A stretch of DNA of 64,000 nucleotides from Argyresthia goedartella (lineage: Eukaryota > Arthropoda > Insecta > Lepidoptera > Argyresthiidae). Position numbers and translations under genes: made by a program. The notes below the pieces were generated by a model. The model made no database searches and was not told the DNA's origin. It saw only the letters and a list, made by a program, of their open reading frames with translations. The stretch covers positions 15,369,231 through 15,433,230 of the forward strand of contig OX463815.1 in the NCBI GenBank assembly GCA_949825045.1. Direction: 5' to 3'. How positions within the stretch are numbered: the first letter of the stretch is position 1; each line of letters starts with the position of its first letter. This document shows, piece by piece, positions 63,931 through 64,000 of this stretch.

Positions 63931-64000
63931 TCTTAAATCTGGGGTTTCGTCAATTTTGGATTCACTATAATTTCATGACTGCTTCACTGTTATTCATTTC

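Overview
The window is insect nuclear DNA, very probably from a moth or butterfly. It is AT-rich and has one spliced host gene with canonical GT-AG introns. The rest is densely packed with jockey-type, RTE-type and OTU-bearing LINEs, Ty3/gypsy and BEL/Pao LTR elements, hAT, Tc1/mariner and MULE DNA transposons, tRNA-derived SINEs, MITEs and foldbacks. No bacterial-style operon, CRISPR array, rRNA gene or credible functional tRNA is visible. Boundaries and families were read by eye, so repeat ends are approximate unless a terminal repeat or target-site duplication is described.

The host gene occupies 44,082-62,139 on the minus strand. It is the 3' half (nine coding exons, about 1,444 residues) of a SNF2-family chromatin remodeler that I recognise as helicase ARIP4 (RAD54L2-like). 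All nine exons join in consistent phase at GT/AG boundaries and give one open frame ending in TGA. The first exon seen starts inside the ATPase, so the N-terminal half lies beyond base 64,000. One 1,759-base exon places a long Tyr/Pro/Asn/Gln-rich stretch and a Lys/Glu-rich stretch between the two ATPase lobes. Its introns hold a BEL/Pao remnant, an RTE-like LINE with an internal deletion, a tyrosine-recombinase-like fragment, a SINE, a foldback and a 55-bp minisatellite.

The left part (about 3,370-26,486) is a nest of insertions. An old repeat (3,370-3,785 and 23,495-23,953) is split by a minus-strand Ty3/gypsy element (3,786-23,494). The element's left LTR is itself split by about 12 kb. 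That block holds two decayed copies of a LINE carrying an OTU cysteine-protease domain. The first copy is split by a 7.6-kb Mutator-like (MULE) transposon (4,878-12,513) with iterated terminal inverted repeats and an 8-9-bp target duplication. The MULE's FLYWCH-type transposase frame is in turn split by a 2.4-kb LINE with a 9-bp target duplication. A hAT element (23,954-26,486) and a nearly intact jockey-type RT frame follow.

From 28 to 44 kb there are no intact genes. This stretch holds a LINE fragment, a THAP-like fragment, a SINE, several MITEs and foldbacks, a broken ZMYM1-like hAT (34,740-36,450), and a second copy of the old repeat in conserved order (about 37,270-42,545). Downstream of ARIP4 exon 1 (62.5-63.9 kb) lie a Tc1 deletion derivative and a pair of direct repeats.

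Apart from ARIP4, everything that codes is a selfish element. The MULE transposase and one jockey RT frame are the only long transposon frames without internal stops.
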